Source: Luffa acutangula
Lineage: Eukaryota; Streptophyta; Magnoliopsida; Cucurbitales; Cucurbitaceae
Assembly (NCBI GenBank): GCA_036850905.1
Contig: CM072096.1
Span: 42,090,810 to 42,154,809, forward strand
Length of the DNA: 64,000 nt
Direction: 5' to 3'
Below the pieces are notes generated by a model that saw only the letters and a program-made list of their open reading frames with translations, had not been told where the DNA came from and searched no databases. Positions within the stretch are counted from its first letter, which is position 1. Each line of letters starts with the position of its first letter. Below are positions 36,377 through 46,559 of the stretch, one piece after another. The position numbers and the translations under genes were made by a program.

Positions 36377-38478
36377 TGTAGGATTGGAATTCCCAATTCC
36401 GTTACAGCGGAAGCAATTGGACCGTTTGTAGTTAATTTTGTTTCTACTAAAATACCAATACATTGGCAAAAGGTTAAGCGATGAGAAACATACCTCCGTT
36501 GACGACTCTGAATACTTCAACGGATGATTCTCTAATTTCTCTGCAACAATGAAGAACACCACCATTCGATCTTCCCCGCTATAACTCTGAGATTAGGAAC
36601 GTAGTTGTGGGACTACCTAATCTTGAATGGGAAAAACTCCAGAGAGAAAATTCTCCCTAGAGTTCTTGAGTTGAGAGAATATGAGAAGGCCTTATGCTGG
36701 CCATAAGTTGTTGTACCTTAAACCCTAGGGTTAGTGTTCTATTTATAGGAGAAAGGTCATGAATAAAATATTCATTTAAAATCAATTATTTCCATAACTG
36801 ATTTAATTTTTTCCATAATCAATCAATTCCATAATTGATTAATCTTTTCCATAAATGATTGATCACTTCCATAAGTGATTAATCATTTATATAATTGATT
36901 AATTTTCAATTAATTAATTCTTTAATTAATTAATCACCAATTAAATATCATATATTTAATTTCTGACCTTCTATTAGTTAATTAATTAATTACCAAATTA
37001 AATATCAGGCCTTCAATTAATTAATTCTATAATATGAATCAAATTCATATTAAAATTTGAACTCCTTCAAATTCTCTTATATCCTATAAATTTAATATGA
37101 ATCAAATTCATATTAATATTTGAACTTTTTCAAATATTTATTTCTCTCATAGACTATAGTTTAATTAAATCTCATTTAATTTAAACTAAAATGAATAATT
37201 AATTAATTCATAATTAATTAATTCATCTTCTAATTAAATACCATATATTTAATTAGACATATATTTGAACTCTTTCAAATATATCAATCTCTCAATATAA
37301 TAAAGTTTAATCTCAAATTAGACTTTATATTTTAATGCATCACTATACATTATATTAATTTGCATCTCATACAATTAACTTAATTCCCAATATGAATTTG
37401 AATTATTCAAATTATCTCAAGATATATTTGTTCCTAATTATTCTTTACGAGCTAGCAGGGGGACCTAATGGACCTACAGATCAGAAGCTCCAATGATATG
37501 AGGTTAATAGATTAAACTCATTAATCAGGTTAACCAATATTCATTAACTGTGGGTCATTCCACTAAAGACCCACAGCTGAACTCTTCTCACTGTAGAACA
37601 TTTCTGTGTCCATGGATGTAGACCTATACCGGTAAGTCAATCCTTCACGAGTGTCCGTAATCACAGCTGGGTCAAATTACCGTTTTACCCCTGTGTTACA
37701 TCTGTCTCCTTAAGTACCAGTGCTCCTCTAATGAACAACCTGTCTATGGTCCAACCATTAAACAGAAAGTCCCTCTCGGGCCGGTGAGAGGGCGGGATCC
37801 CTTTGTTCAAGTCCCGGAGTCACCACTTAAGGGAACACTCATCTACTTCTCCTAGAAGCGGGAAGCAGTGAATTCCTTCTTGTGTTGTCATGTCCCTAGC
37901 CTCCCACTCGGTCTTGTCCCCAAAAAGGAAGGCATATTGAGTCGGCGTATTGGCCACTCTCACCCATGCTAATCAAAGGACAATCCCTCATGAGAAGGAG
38001 TTCATGACACACTCAGGATTAAGACTAAGTTACCTAGGTCATCCTATTGAAACAGTAACCTAATTAGTTAACGGTGTTATAACTAATGGTTGACTATTTC
38101 GTGGTCCGGTCTTATGCAAACTCATTGCATAGGATACCCCCACTTGCATGTCTACTACATGGACGTTTTGGATCAATACGTCTGTATCAAATACAAAGCG
38201 GGTCGTATCTCATAGTGTTGCCAGGATAAGGTACCCAACCTTATCCTTGTACTATAGACCTTTTAGGTTGTTACTTGAACATCGATCCTCGTATGTCCTC
38301 ACATACTAGTTCAAGTTACATACAAACAACCTTGGATCTTGGTTTATTGGATTTGGGTCAAATTGTGCAATATTTAACAATAACACTCTATTGTAGAAAC
38401 TCAATAACACTTTATTGAAACAAGTATACAATTTGTTTACATTTACTATCTACGAGTTTTAGGGCATAAAACCCAACA
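36377..38478. mobile_element. Solo LTR in the Tekay/Del-like LTR
   Basis: 2102 bases from TGTAGGATTGG to ATAAAACCCAACA, flanked by TTGAG at 36372-36376 and 38479-38483. It is of the same family and nearly the same length as 11616-13710, with no internal coding region. Confidence 0.88.
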
Positions 38479-38943
38479 TTGAGACCATGAATTTTATGTT
38501 TTATTTGGTTAGTCATGAACTAAAAATGCTTGGAATGATTTTATGGTGGTTTGACTGATGTGTATTGTGAAGGTGAAGTTGTGTTCTAGTTTAGAAGTGT
38601 GAACTTTTCTGCGTTTCAAGTGTCTACAATTTTTGGGATAGTTGTAGTTACACTGTTATGCTGCCGAATTTTCGATAGCTTTATAATAGTTAACGGGGCT
38701 AAGTTTAGCAATGTCCTTTGGATTATGATGTGTTGATATTGAATGGCTGATTAGTATAGACCACAAGTTCTTCAAGCATGTTTTAGTATGACTTATTGAG
38801 AACCATACAAATGAATGAGAATAGACTCTAAATAGGGACCTTAATCATGTTTTAGGGCCTCAGGTAGACTTAAAAAATCCTCAAGTCTTGTGTTTGCTAG
38901 GGTTATTTCTTTCCCCATCTCAGGATTGATGGAACCCAGTTTT

Positions 38944-39110
38944 TCAGGCACGGGATCGTGCATTCTATCATTGACTGGTAGATTCCAGTTTTCAGGCACA
39001 AGATCGTGCATTCCATCAGTCGACTGTTAGAGTCTAATTTTTAGGCACGGGATCGTGCGCTCTATCAGTCTTAGAATGGTGTTGAGCCCAGGTACGAGAT
39101 TGTGTGCCAG
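38944..39110 (+). repeat. Tandem repeats with a GCACGGGATCGTGC core
   Basis: Three close copies of CAGGCACGGGATCGTGC (near 38946, 38994 and 39041), then a degenerate fourth (CAGGTACGAGATTGTGTGCC near 39090), with a spacing of about 47-50 bases. Each core is an almost perfect inverted repeat. They lie in the Tekay/Del-like LTR. Confidence 0.65.
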
Positions 39111-39843
39111 ATGGCACTCGTGCATGTTTTCATGCACCAGATTGCTCCACCGTATTTTCATGATTCAGGGGTGTTGTGTTGGGATAGGTGTAGTTCTGCT
39201 AGAGGTTGTCAGCTAATCTCTAGTTTACTTTCCTTACCCGGCTGACCCACACAACACTCTAGTTAGCACAGGTTGGGGATAAGTAATCACCCTAGACAGA
39301 ACATTTCATGAACCCAATTATGACCCTAAGGTTAGAAACGCCCGAATGGCTGTTTCTGTTAGGTCCCTATGATGTTATGAACCAAATTCAAGTTTCATGC
39401 TAGTAGATTTCATGTTATCAGATCTCATGTTATCAGTTTTAACCCTTAAGTGGGCTACTTACTGAGTATATTCTTAAATACTAACTCATGCTACATGACT
39501 TTCCTTTTCAGATGGTACTTGATGGCATCAGGCGAGTGGCGAGGGCAGTGACTTGGTAGGCTATGGGATGCAGCTACACATCATGTCCCTAGAAGTCTAG
39601 GATCGAGTTTTCTAGTTTCATGTTATCAAATGTTTTTATGTTTAATTTTATGAAAATTGTCTATCATTGTTTTCGACTGTTCGTTTATTGTAAAATGACT
39701 TATGCTTTTGGGCCCAATTTATTAAATAAAATATTTTTACTTATAGTCTCTTCCACTGTAAAGTTTCAAAAGTTTTACATATTCATGTATGTAGTAGTGA
39801 CATTCAGTCTGTTTTAAGTTCCTCTTAGTCGGATCGTTACAGT

Positions 39844-39857
39844 TGGTATCAGAGCCC
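39844..39857 (+). promoter_or_regulatory. Primer binding site of the Tekay/Del-like element
   Basis: TGGTATCAGAGCCC lies two bases after the LTR end and is the initiator tRNA-Met type PBS. Confidence 0.75.
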
Positions 39858-40344
39858 AGCTTAGTATGAACAATTTGCTATGTTATATATGTTAAGACCT
39901 TCCATATATAGTATGACCAGTTTTTCTCTGTTGTGTGTGTTGAGACTACCATGTACGAATATGACCAGTTTTGGTTACAAATCTTAGTGAATGATATATT
40001 TTCTCAGCTCAGGATATCTGGATGATCATATTTTACAATGTTCACAGTTTTAAACACTTCAAATTTCATGTTTGCAAATGAGTTTATCTAGCATTTCAAG
40101 TTTATTTATTGGGATAATTATATTATTTCATAAATTATATCTTTTGAATATATTTCTTTTCGGTGAGCTTCTCAAAACCTATTTCTTATAAACTCTTACC
40201 ACTCATAGGGCATTTTAGCTAACTTTTTTTCCTAATTTTTTTTTAACAAGTAGCATTTGAGTTTCCAACAAGCCTATCAAGTTCAAGATTAGCCTCTAGT
40301 GTTATCTAAACTATACATCATTTTTTGCATGTTAATGTAATATA
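39858..40344. other. Residual retroelement leader, no gene
   Basis: AT-rich sequence with the TATGACCAGTTTT word twice (39911 and 39961). It is probably the untranslated leader of the truncated element. No gag is seen before the organelle-derived segment. Confidence 0.45.
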
Positions 40345-40368
40345 GTGCCCACATCGTTACGCCTTTCA

Positions 40369-40427
<59 letters not shown>

Positions 40428-40458
40428 TCGCCGTTCATCAGGGCTTCGATCGTTAGCT
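40345..40458 (-). pseudogene. Mitochondrial large-subunit rRNA fragment, inverted piece
   Basis: The minus strand carries the highly conserved LSU core CTATAACGGTCCTAAGGTAG and TTCCTTGTCGGGTAAGTTCC. It sits head to head with the next piece, of which it is the upstream neighbour in a normal 26S gene. It is therefore a rearranged nuclear copy and not a working rRNA gene. Confidence 0.85.
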
Positions 40459-41109
40459 CAGTGAAATATACATGTTTGTGAAGATGCGGACTACCTGCAC
40501 CTGGACAGAAATACCCTATGAAGCTTCATTGTTCCCTGGGATTGGCTTCGGGCCTTTCCTGCGCAGTTTAGGTGGAGGGGGAAGAAGGCCCCCTTCTGGG
40601 GGGCCCGAGCCATCAGTGAGATACCACTCTAGAAGAGCTAGAATTCTAACCTTGTGTCAGGACTTACGGGCTAAAGGATAGTCTCAGGTAGACAGTTTCT
40701 ATGGGGCATAGGCCTCCCAAAAGGTAACGGACGCGTGCAAAGGTTTCCTCGGACCAGAAAGAGATTGGCCCTCGAGTGTAAAGGCAGAAGGGAGCTTGAC
40801 TGCAAGACCCACCCGTTGAGCAGGGACAAAAGTCAGCCTTAGTGATCCGACGGTGCCAAGTGGAAGGGTCGTCGCTCAACGGATTAAAGTTACTCTAGGG
40901 ATAACAGGTTAGTCTTCCCCAAGAGCTCACATCGACGGGAAAATTTGGCATCTCGATGTCAGATATTCGCCACCTAGGGCTATAGTATGTTCCAAAGGGT
41001 TGGGCTGTTTGACCATTAAAGTGGTACATGGGTTGGGTTCAGAACGTCATCGTGAGACAATTCAATCCATATCCGGTGTGGGTGTTAGAGCATTGAGAGG
41101 ACGGGGAAG
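40459..41109 (+). pseudogene. Mitochondrial 26S rRNA fragment (NUMT)
   Basis: This is the sense strand of LSU rRNA from ATGCGGACTACCTGCACC through GGGATAACAGG to CATATCCGGTGTGGG and the start of the sarcin-ricin region. The expansion GGCTTCGGGCCTTTCCTGCGC is of plant mitochondrial 26S type. Scattered substitutions, loss of the upstream and downstream thirds, and a break in GAGAGGAC near 41100 show it is a decayed nuclear insert. Confidence 0.85.
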
Positions 41110-41111
41110 TA

Positions 41112-41413
41112 TAGTGTTGAACAGGTCGGTGTAACTGTTGAGTTCTATGGCAGTGAACTCAATGGAGTTAGTTATAGTGATCTTTCTACTATAAAAAAAT
41201 ATGCTACTTTGAAATCCGATGGGGTTTTTCATAGCAGTCCAAAGGGTTGGTTTACTTTTGGGCTTGCTTCGTTTGCTTTTCTCTTCTTCTTCAGACACAT
41301 TTGGCATGGTGCTAGAACCTTATTCAGAGATGTCTTTGTTGGGATTGACCCAGATTTGGGCGCTCAAGTAGAATTTGGGGCATTCCAAAAACTTGGAGAT
41401 ACAACTACAAAAA
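41112..41413 (+). pseudogene. psbB: Plastid psbB (CP47) fragment
   Basis: An open stretch of about 100 codons reads EQVGVTVEFYGSELNG ... HIWHGARTLFRDVF ... FGAFQKLGD, the C-terminal part of the photosystem II CP47 apoprotein. It follows the mitochondrial rRNA fragment directly. It ends where a transposon begins at 41414. The N-terminal four fifths are missing. In the plastid the protein binds chlorophyll in the PSII core, but here it is a nuclear plastid-derived fragment. Confidence 0.9.
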
Positions 41414-42736
41414 GGGGTTGTTTGGGGCGCTGAATTGGTTATAATAATCTGAGAATTATAATAGTCTGGGGGTTATAATAATTTGTGTTTGGGGTGCAGA
41501 TTATTATAGTCTGGGATAAAATAATATGTGTTTGAGGTGCAGATTATTTTAGTCTGGGATAAAATAATTTGTATTTGGGATGCAGATTATTTTAGTCTGG
41601 GTTAAAATAATCTGTGTTTTGATTGCTGATATGTTGAACATGAGATTCTGAATCAAATGTTCAAGTTGATTATTCTTTTCCTGACTTTTTTTTTTTTTTG
41701 TTTATTTTCCTCATACAACTTTGTATGTCAAATATTATATTTTGCAAATATCAATAAAAAATTGTTTGGATTGAGTTGTAAGAAAAATAAAGTATTGGGT
41801 ATATGGGTTAAATGATGTGTTTAACTTAAAAGGAAACAAAAATAACCTAAGGTAAGAGTTGATTTTCTTTGTTTTAGGATCATGATTTTTTCACAAAAGA
41901 AGTCATTTTATGATTTCATATTGGAAAACAATATTTGTTTCATTTTTGTATTTTCAATGTAAAAATGGTAAATGCTTATGTACAAAGAAATTATATAATT
42001 AAACTCCATATTTATACATGTAGAAAGACAACTGAGAAACTGGTAAGTGTTTCTAACATGGAATGACCAAAAATCACTTTTTTCTTTTTCTTTTTTCCTT
42101 CTTTTTCATTTTCTTCCTCCATCTTTATCTTCTTCCTCTTTCTCCATCATCTCCATCTTATTCCTCCATTTTCATCTTCATCTTCATCATCTTCTTCCTC
42201 TATTTCCATAATCATCTTCATCTTCTTCCTCAACCCCAAACTCCATCTTGATCATTTTCTTCTTCCTCTAACCCTAATGCCAGGTACATTTTCAACGACT
42301 TTTTCGGCGGTTGCCGACAGATTTTTCGACGACCAAAATTTTTTTCCTCGTTTTCTTTCTTTTCTTCTTTCTTTTTTCTTTATTTTCATTTTTTATATTT
42401 TTCAAAATGAAAATGATAAGAACTATGAAAAAAATGAAAAAAAAATCGGTTGCCGGAAAAGTCGTCGAAAAAGTGGTCGGCGGTCGTCGGAAAAGTCGCC
42501 GGAAACTTCGTCGGTCGTCGGAAAAGTCAAGGAGTCGCATGGAAGAAGAGAGGAGAGAGTTACTGTAGAAAATGAATAGAATAATCGGATGGGTTACATG
42601 ACGGTTACGGTAGAGAATGAATAAAATAATCGGGGGTAGAAATAACCCACCTCATCATTTATTTTTGTTGGTGCCCCAAACACTAAATAGGTTATAAGGG
42701 GGTTATTATAATCTGTTCGGTGCCCCAAATAGCCCC
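41414..42736. mobile_element. Non-autonomous DNA transposon, left copy
   Basis: The terminal inverted repeats GGGGTTGTTTGGGGC (41414) and GCCCCAAATAGCCCC (ending 42736) extend into TTATAATAATCTG / CAGATTATAATAACC-like sequence. Subterminal tandem units of about 55-60 bases with GCAGATTATTTTAGTCTGGG follow. The middle is pyrimidine-rich and then holds GTCGGAAAAGTCGCCGG-type repeats (42290-42545). There is no transposase. The low-complexity frames at 42063-42579 are not genes. Confidence 0.6.
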
Positions 42737-42927
42737 AAAGAGTATAGTATGATACAAGATTGCTTTTTTCCTTTATTTTTTGATTTGACATAGATAGGGT
42801 ACCGAATAAATCTTGATTTGGATTGTTGACTTTTCATTTCTTTGACTCTTGTCTTTGTCTTTTTTTATCCAAAAAAAGATCTCAACTAAACAGGTATGGA
42901 AGCTATAATTGTAAACTGAAATCAAAT
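41517..42927. repeat. Host direct repeat flanking the viral array, left copy
   Basis: This is the same 1.4 kb as 56233-57617, in direct orientation, with few visible differences (small indels near 41690, 42250 and 42375). It covers most of the DNA transposon plus about 190 bases of adjoining DNA ending CTGAAATCAAAT. The viral array begins at its right edge. Confidence 0.9.
42737..42927 (+). other. Possible plastid psbB-psbT spacer
   Basis: After the transposon come about 190 bases ending CTGAAATCAAAT. In the right-hand duplicate the text continues CTATGGAAGCATTG, which looks like the first codons of psbT (Met-Glu-Ala-Leu). psbT follows psbB in plastid genomes at about this distance. The assignment is tentative. 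Confidence 0.35.
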
Positions 42928-43466
42928 TTTTGCAAAACCACAAACGCCATATGAATCAAGATTTTTTCAAAATTCGTTCACTAGGGTGCCTCGTGTAATC
43001 TTGGACTGGGCCGCGAAGAACGTCTGTGATTCCGCTGCGCGGCCGGATAGACCCATAAGTATAATCATAGAGGGACCAAGCAGAGTAGGCAAAACAGTTT
43101 GGGCACGATCATTGGGTAAACATAATTACTTATAATGACGCATGGTACAACGTGATAGATGACGTGGATCCACGATATCTAAAGCACTATAAAGAGCTCA
43201 TGGGGGCCCAGAAGAGCTGGCAAAGCAACACAAAGTACGGAAAGCCGGTAATGATTACTGGCGGTATACCCGAAATCTTCCTCTACAATCCTGGCGATGG
43301 GTCTAGCTATCGCAATTATTTGAACGAAGAAAGGAATGCAGCTTTAAAGGCGTGGACAAGTAAAAACGTCATACTAGTCGACTTAGATGGACCACTGTTC
43401 GAAGAAGTTGAAGATAGAGAGGAACGCAAAGACGAAGAGAATTCGTCGCCGTCGCATAGACCTTAA
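42925..43466 (+). pseudogene. AC1: Rep (AC1) fragment, copy A
   Basis: This is the C-terminal half of a geminivirus replication initiator, joined to host DNA at 42925-42927. The nucleotide-binding P-loop region and Walker B are recognisable. A 35-base deletion at about 43132, between short TA repeats, shifts the frame just after the P-loop helix. The catalytic rolling-circle domain is absent. The stop TAA is at 43464-43466. It cannot encode a working initiator. Confidence 0.9.
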
Positions 43467-43767
43467 CTGTGGGTGCTCCATTTTTGTCCACGTAAACTGT
43501 CATGGAATGGGATTCACGCACCGGGGAAAACATAACTGCATGTCAGCTGGAGAATGGCGTTTTTATCTGGGAAACCCCAAATCCCCTATATTTCAAGATG
43601 GTTTCACACACGACGCGACCGTTCCAGACACAGCACGACATAATCGAACTGGAGATTCGATTCAATCACAACCTTCGGAGGGCTTTGGGGATTCACAAAT
43701 GTTTCATAACCTTGAGGATCTTCACTCGCTTACGACCTCCGACAGGGCTTTTCTTGCGAGTCTTTAA
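43387..43767 (+). CDS. AC2: TrAP (AC2) homologue, copy A
   Basis: A 126-residue open frame overlaps the end of Rep and most of REn, the standard begomovirus arrangement. It has a basic N-terminal segment, cysteine and histidine residues of a CCHC-type finger (C28, C30, C38, H39, H45, H49, C51) and an acidic tail. In viruses this protein activates late genes and suppresses silencing in the nucleus. Here it is an endogenous copy with no sign of its own virus-independent promoter. It is intact by eye. Expression is unknown. Confidence 0.85.
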   Translation: MDHCSKKLKIERNAKTKRIRRRRIDLNCGCSIFVHVNCHGMGFTHRGKHNCMSAGEWRFYLGNPKSPIFQDGFTHDATVPDTARHNRTGDSIQSQPSEGFGDSQMFHNLEDLHSLTTSDRAFLASL

Positions 43768-43909
43768 ATTTCAATGTATGAAATATTTAGACATGTTAGG
43801 GGTTGTTTCTTTTTTTAATGTATTACGTGCTGTAGATCATGTTATGTGGACGGTACTAGTTGGAACAATTTCAGTACATCGAAATCATATAATAAAAATG
43901 CGTCTTTAA
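43502..43909 (+). CDS. AC3: REn (AC3) homologue, copy A
   Basis: An open frame of 135 residues, about the usual length for a begomovirus replication enhancer, overlaps TrAP in another frame. The N-terminal DSRTGE and internal FNHNLRRALGIHKCF features identify it. In viruses it interacts with Rep and increases DNA accumulation. It is full length here, unlike copies B and E. Confidence 0.85.
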   Translation: MEWDSRTGENITACQLENGVFIWETPNPLYFKMVSHTTRPFQTQHDIIELEIRFNHNLRRALGIHKCFITLRIFTRLRPPTGLFLRVFKFQCMKYLDMLGVVSFFNVLRAVDHVMWTVLVGTISVHRNHIIKMRL

Positions 43910-44600
43910 TTCATCACCCTATTATAGACATATATGCCACATTTAAATGTTACATATACAGGGATCGAACCATGTGTACATACCTTCAACAATAATAACG
44001 CAATTTAATGATAGTGATTGAATTCGGACCATCTACATTGTTTCGTGGAACAGCGTGCCTAACGCGTAAAACCTTGATAACAACGCCTATTATTGATAGC
44101 ACGGTGACTACCGTTCACCTTTACATACTAACGGTGCAGCACAGGATGGGACTCTGCCAGGAATGCTAAAGATTAACTACCATGAGTTAGTCTACTGTAT
44201 CGAGGATTGTTTAACACGGGCCAAGACAAACATGGCATCCACACCTCCCACATGATGTACACACACTAGTTGTGTATTCGTTTTCACAAACGATGTGCCC
44301 GACCCATGTGTAGTGTAAAGTCAGACATACACAGAAAGTCCCCGTGTGTACTACATCATGTCGGGCTTCATAAGACTGGACTGTGAACGGTCCCTCGCAT
44401 CATATGGGAACGTCCGACGTTCGACGTTCCCGGTATTAACTACGTTTACGGTAGGCCAGGGTTCGTTTCCACAATTACCCGCCTATGTCTTAGGCAGTGG
44501 GGACAAGCACAGACAGCAACAGTTGGACGTTGAAGATCTACATCCGTCGCACCATCCCGGCGAATGTTGTACGCGGTTAATCTACAAGTTGCCTCATTGT
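43905..44600 (-). pseudogene. Coat protein (AV1) interval, decayed, copy A
   Basis: This is the minus-strand interval between AV2 and the end of REn, where a begomovirus coat protein gene should lie. Its length (about 0.7 kb) suits that gene, but no frame longer than about 60 codons survives. The assignment rests on position. I cannot align it to coat proteins by eye. Confidence 0.4.
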
Positions 44601-44760
44601 AAAGACGACAACGGACAACTGCAATTAAATCCCTTATCAGATCAAAGCCCAAAGTATCTGGGCTGTATTTTTCTTCAAGAAATTGAAGATATTTAACGGC
44701 CAACATAACACGTAGTCCATGTACAGTGTTGGCCAGGGGATTTAATAATGGATCGAACAT
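44446..44760 (-). CDS. AV2: AV2 (pre-coat) homologue, copy A
   Basis: 104 residues from the ATG at 44760 (an upstream GTG at 44778 is in frame). Position upstream of the coat-protein interval, orientation away from Rep, and the start MFDPLLNPL mark it as the AV2/V2 protein of Old World-type begomoviruses. In viruses AV2 acts in movement and suppresses RNA silencing. A TATA-like AATATAAAGG lies upstream on the minus strand near 44795. The frame is intact. Confidence 0.85.
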   Translation of the reverse strand: MFDPLLNPLANTVHGLRVMLAVKYLQFLEEKYSPDTLGFDLIRDLIAVVRCRLYNEATCRLTAYNIRRDGATDVDLQRPTVAVCACPHCLRHRRVIVETNPGLP

Positions 44761-45038
44761 GGCTGCATTACGACCCACGTATGAAGGCCTTTATATTGCG
44801 AAAACCCAATAACTAAGCTTTCAAGGATCCCTTAGTTGGTTGTGATTGGTCAGAAAACATAATGGTGGGGCCCACTTTTTAAGCAGCCCTAAGGGCATCA
44901 CGGTAATATTAAGCGTGATGCCCCCTAGTATATAAGTGGACCCGAAAGACCCAATTTCTTGGGAGTTTTGAGAGGACCCGATTGCCTCTGTACGGAGAGC
45001 TTCTCTCTCATACTTTACTATTTGTTAGGGTTTATACA
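44761..45038. promoter_or_regulatory. Begomovirus intergenic/common region between copies A and B
   Basis: A divergent promoter region with a TATA-like TATATAAG at 44930 toward Rep and AATATAAAGG toward AV2. An inverted-repeat hairpin (arms 44893-44902 and 44914-44923, 11-base loop) carries the nonanucleotide TAATATTAC on the minus strand at 44903-44911, the geminivirus replication nick site. About 120 bases on the Rep side are nearly identical in the DNA-B unit at 47591-47690. Confidence 0.88.
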
Positions 45039-46127
45039 ATGCCTCGAACGAAGAAGTTCCTTGTGAATGCGAAAAACTATTTTCTTACTTATCCGAAGTG
45101 TTCATTGACGAAAGATGAAGTTCTTGCGCAGATCTTGCAAATAAAATCTATGTCGAATATCAAGTTCGTTAAGGTTTGCAGGAAATTGCATCAAGACGAC
45201 AATCCCCACATTCACGTCCTTCTGCAGTTTGAAGGGAAGTTCAAATGCCAGAACGAACGCCTCTTCGACCTCAGTTCCCCAACCTCGTCGCGACAGTTCC
45301 GTCCGAACATACAAAGTGCAAAGTCTAGTTCCGATGTCAAAGCCTACATCAACAAGGACGGGGATACGATCGAATGGGGAACGTTTCTGGTGGACGGAAG
45401 AAGTTCTCGCGGAGGTCATCAAACCGCTAACGACGCTTGTGCAAAAGCTCTGAATTCTGGATCGGCTGATGAGGCGTTAAACATTATCAGAGAGTTTCTT
45501 TCGAAAGATTTCATTTTCGGTTTTCACAATCTACAATCAAACTTGGAAAGAATTTTTGCAAAACCACAAACGCCGTATGAATCCAGATTTTGTCCAAATT
45601 CGTTCACTAGGGTGCCTCGTGTAATCTTGGACTGGGCCGCGAAGAACGTCTGTGATTCCGCTGCACGGCCGGATAGACCCATAAGTATAATCATAGAGAG
45701 ACCAAGCAGAGTAGGCAAAACAGTTTGGGCACGATCATTGGGTAAACATAATTACTTATGTGACCATTTGAATTTGAGCGGTAAAGTATATACTAATGAC
45801 GAATGGTACAACGTGATAGATGACGTGGATCCACGATATCTAAAGCACTATAAAGAGCTCATGGGGGCCCAGAAGAGCTGGCAAAGCAACACAAAGTACG
45901 GAAAGCCGGTAATGATTACTGGCGGTATACCTGGAATCTTCCTCTACAATCCTGGCGATGGGTCTAGCTATCGCAATTATTTGAACGAAGAAAGGAATGC
46001 AGCTTTAAAGGTGTGGACAAGTAAAAACGCCATACTAGTGGACTTAGATGGACCACTGTTCGAAGAAGTTGAAGATAGAGAGGAACGCAAAGACGAAGAG
46101 AACTCGTCGTCATCGCATACACCTTAA
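45039..46127 (+). pseudogene. AC1: Rep (AC1), copy B, full length with P-loop substitution
   Basis: 362 residues from the ATG at 45039 (19 extra in-frame residues precede it). Rolling-circle motif I FLTYPKC is at residues 15-21, motif II with HIH at 57-59, and motif III with the nicking tyrosine at 103. The SF3-helicase P-loop is at 221-228, Walker B at 259-264 and motif C near 291-296. The first P-loop glycine, present in the other copies, is arginine here (R221), which should damage ATP binding. The product would nick at TAATATTAC and unwind DNA during viral replication. It is the longest Rep in the array, and I treat it as a probable pseudogene because of R221. Confidence 0.88.
45229..45453 (+). 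other. AC4-like frame inside Rep, no ATG
   Basis: A 74-codon open frame lies inside Rep copy B in another frame, where begomoviruses encode AC4. The frame has no ATG at or upstream of its start (it opens at a TTG). The same frame is present in copy C (52336-52560, minus) and deleted in copy E. It could be translated only from a non-standard start. Confidence 0.35.
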
Positions 46128-46428
46128 CTGTGGGTGCTCCATTTTTGTCCACGTAAACTGTCATGGAATGGGATTCACGCACCGGGGAAAACATAACTGC
46201 ATGTCAGCTGGAGAATGGCGTTTTTATCTGGGAAACCCCAAACCCCCTGTATTTCAAGATGGTTTCACACACGACGCGACCGTTCCAGACACAGCACGAC
46301 ATAATCGAACTGGAGATTCGATTCAATCACAACCTTCGGAGGGCTTTGGGGATTCACAAATGTTTCATAACCTTGAGGATCTTCACTCGCTTACGACCTC
46401 CGACAGGGCTTTTCTTGCGAGTCTTTAA
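46048..46428 (+). CDS. AC2: TrAP (AC2) homologue, copy B
   Basis: 126 residues, co-linear with copies A and E and differing at a few positions in the basic segment. The finger cysteines and histidines are all present. It overlaps the end of Rep and REn. Intact by eye. Confidence 0.85.
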   Translation: MDHCSKKLKIERNAKTKRTRRHRIHLNCGCSIFVHVNCHGMGFTHRGKHNCMSAGEWRFYLGNPKPPVFQDGFTHDATVPDTARHNRTGDSIQSQPSEGFGDSQMFHNLEDLHSLTTSDRAFLASL

Positions 46429-46495
46429 ATTTCAATGTATGAAATATTTAGACATGTTAGGGGTTGTTTTTTTTTTAATGTATTACGTGCTGTAG
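46163..46495 (+). pseudogene. AC3: REn (AC3), copy B, C-terminally truncated
   Basis: 110 residues match copy A, then a length change in the T-run at 46467-46475 shifts the frame and ends it at 46495, about 25 residues early. The N-terminal and central parts are intact. Confidence 0.8.
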
Positions 46496-46559
46496 ATCAT
46501 GTTATGTGGACGATACTAGTTGGAAAAATTTCAGTACATCGAAATCATATAATAAAATC

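Larger units (their letters stand above)
34891..39841 (+). mobile_element. Tekay/Del-like LTR with PBS, interrupted by a solo LTR
   Basis: It begins TGTAACGTTGC and ends GGATCGTTACA, directly followed by TTGGTATCAGAGC, a tRNA-Met PBS. Excluding the nested solo LTR (36377-38478 plus its duplication) the LTR is about 2.84 kb, a size usual for Tekay/Del chromoviruses. Only about 500 bases of interior remain before the organelle-derived DNA, and the element's coding region is absent. Open frames around 35296-35660 lie in the LTR leader and are not convincing. Confidence 0.7.

Noticed and set aside
40345..41109. A working rRNA gene
   Set aside because: It covers only part of the large subunit, contains an inversion and many substitutions, and is fused to plastid psbB.
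42063..42579. Phe/Leu/Ser-rich frames in the duplicated transposon, and their copies at 56774-57269
   Set aside because: They are driven by CTT/TTC repeats, differ between the two copies by indels, and match nothing.
45102..45422. Frame antisense to Rep copy B, and its relatives in copies C and E
   Set aside because: It is a shadow of the Rep coding sequence, with no begomovirus gene known at that position and strand.
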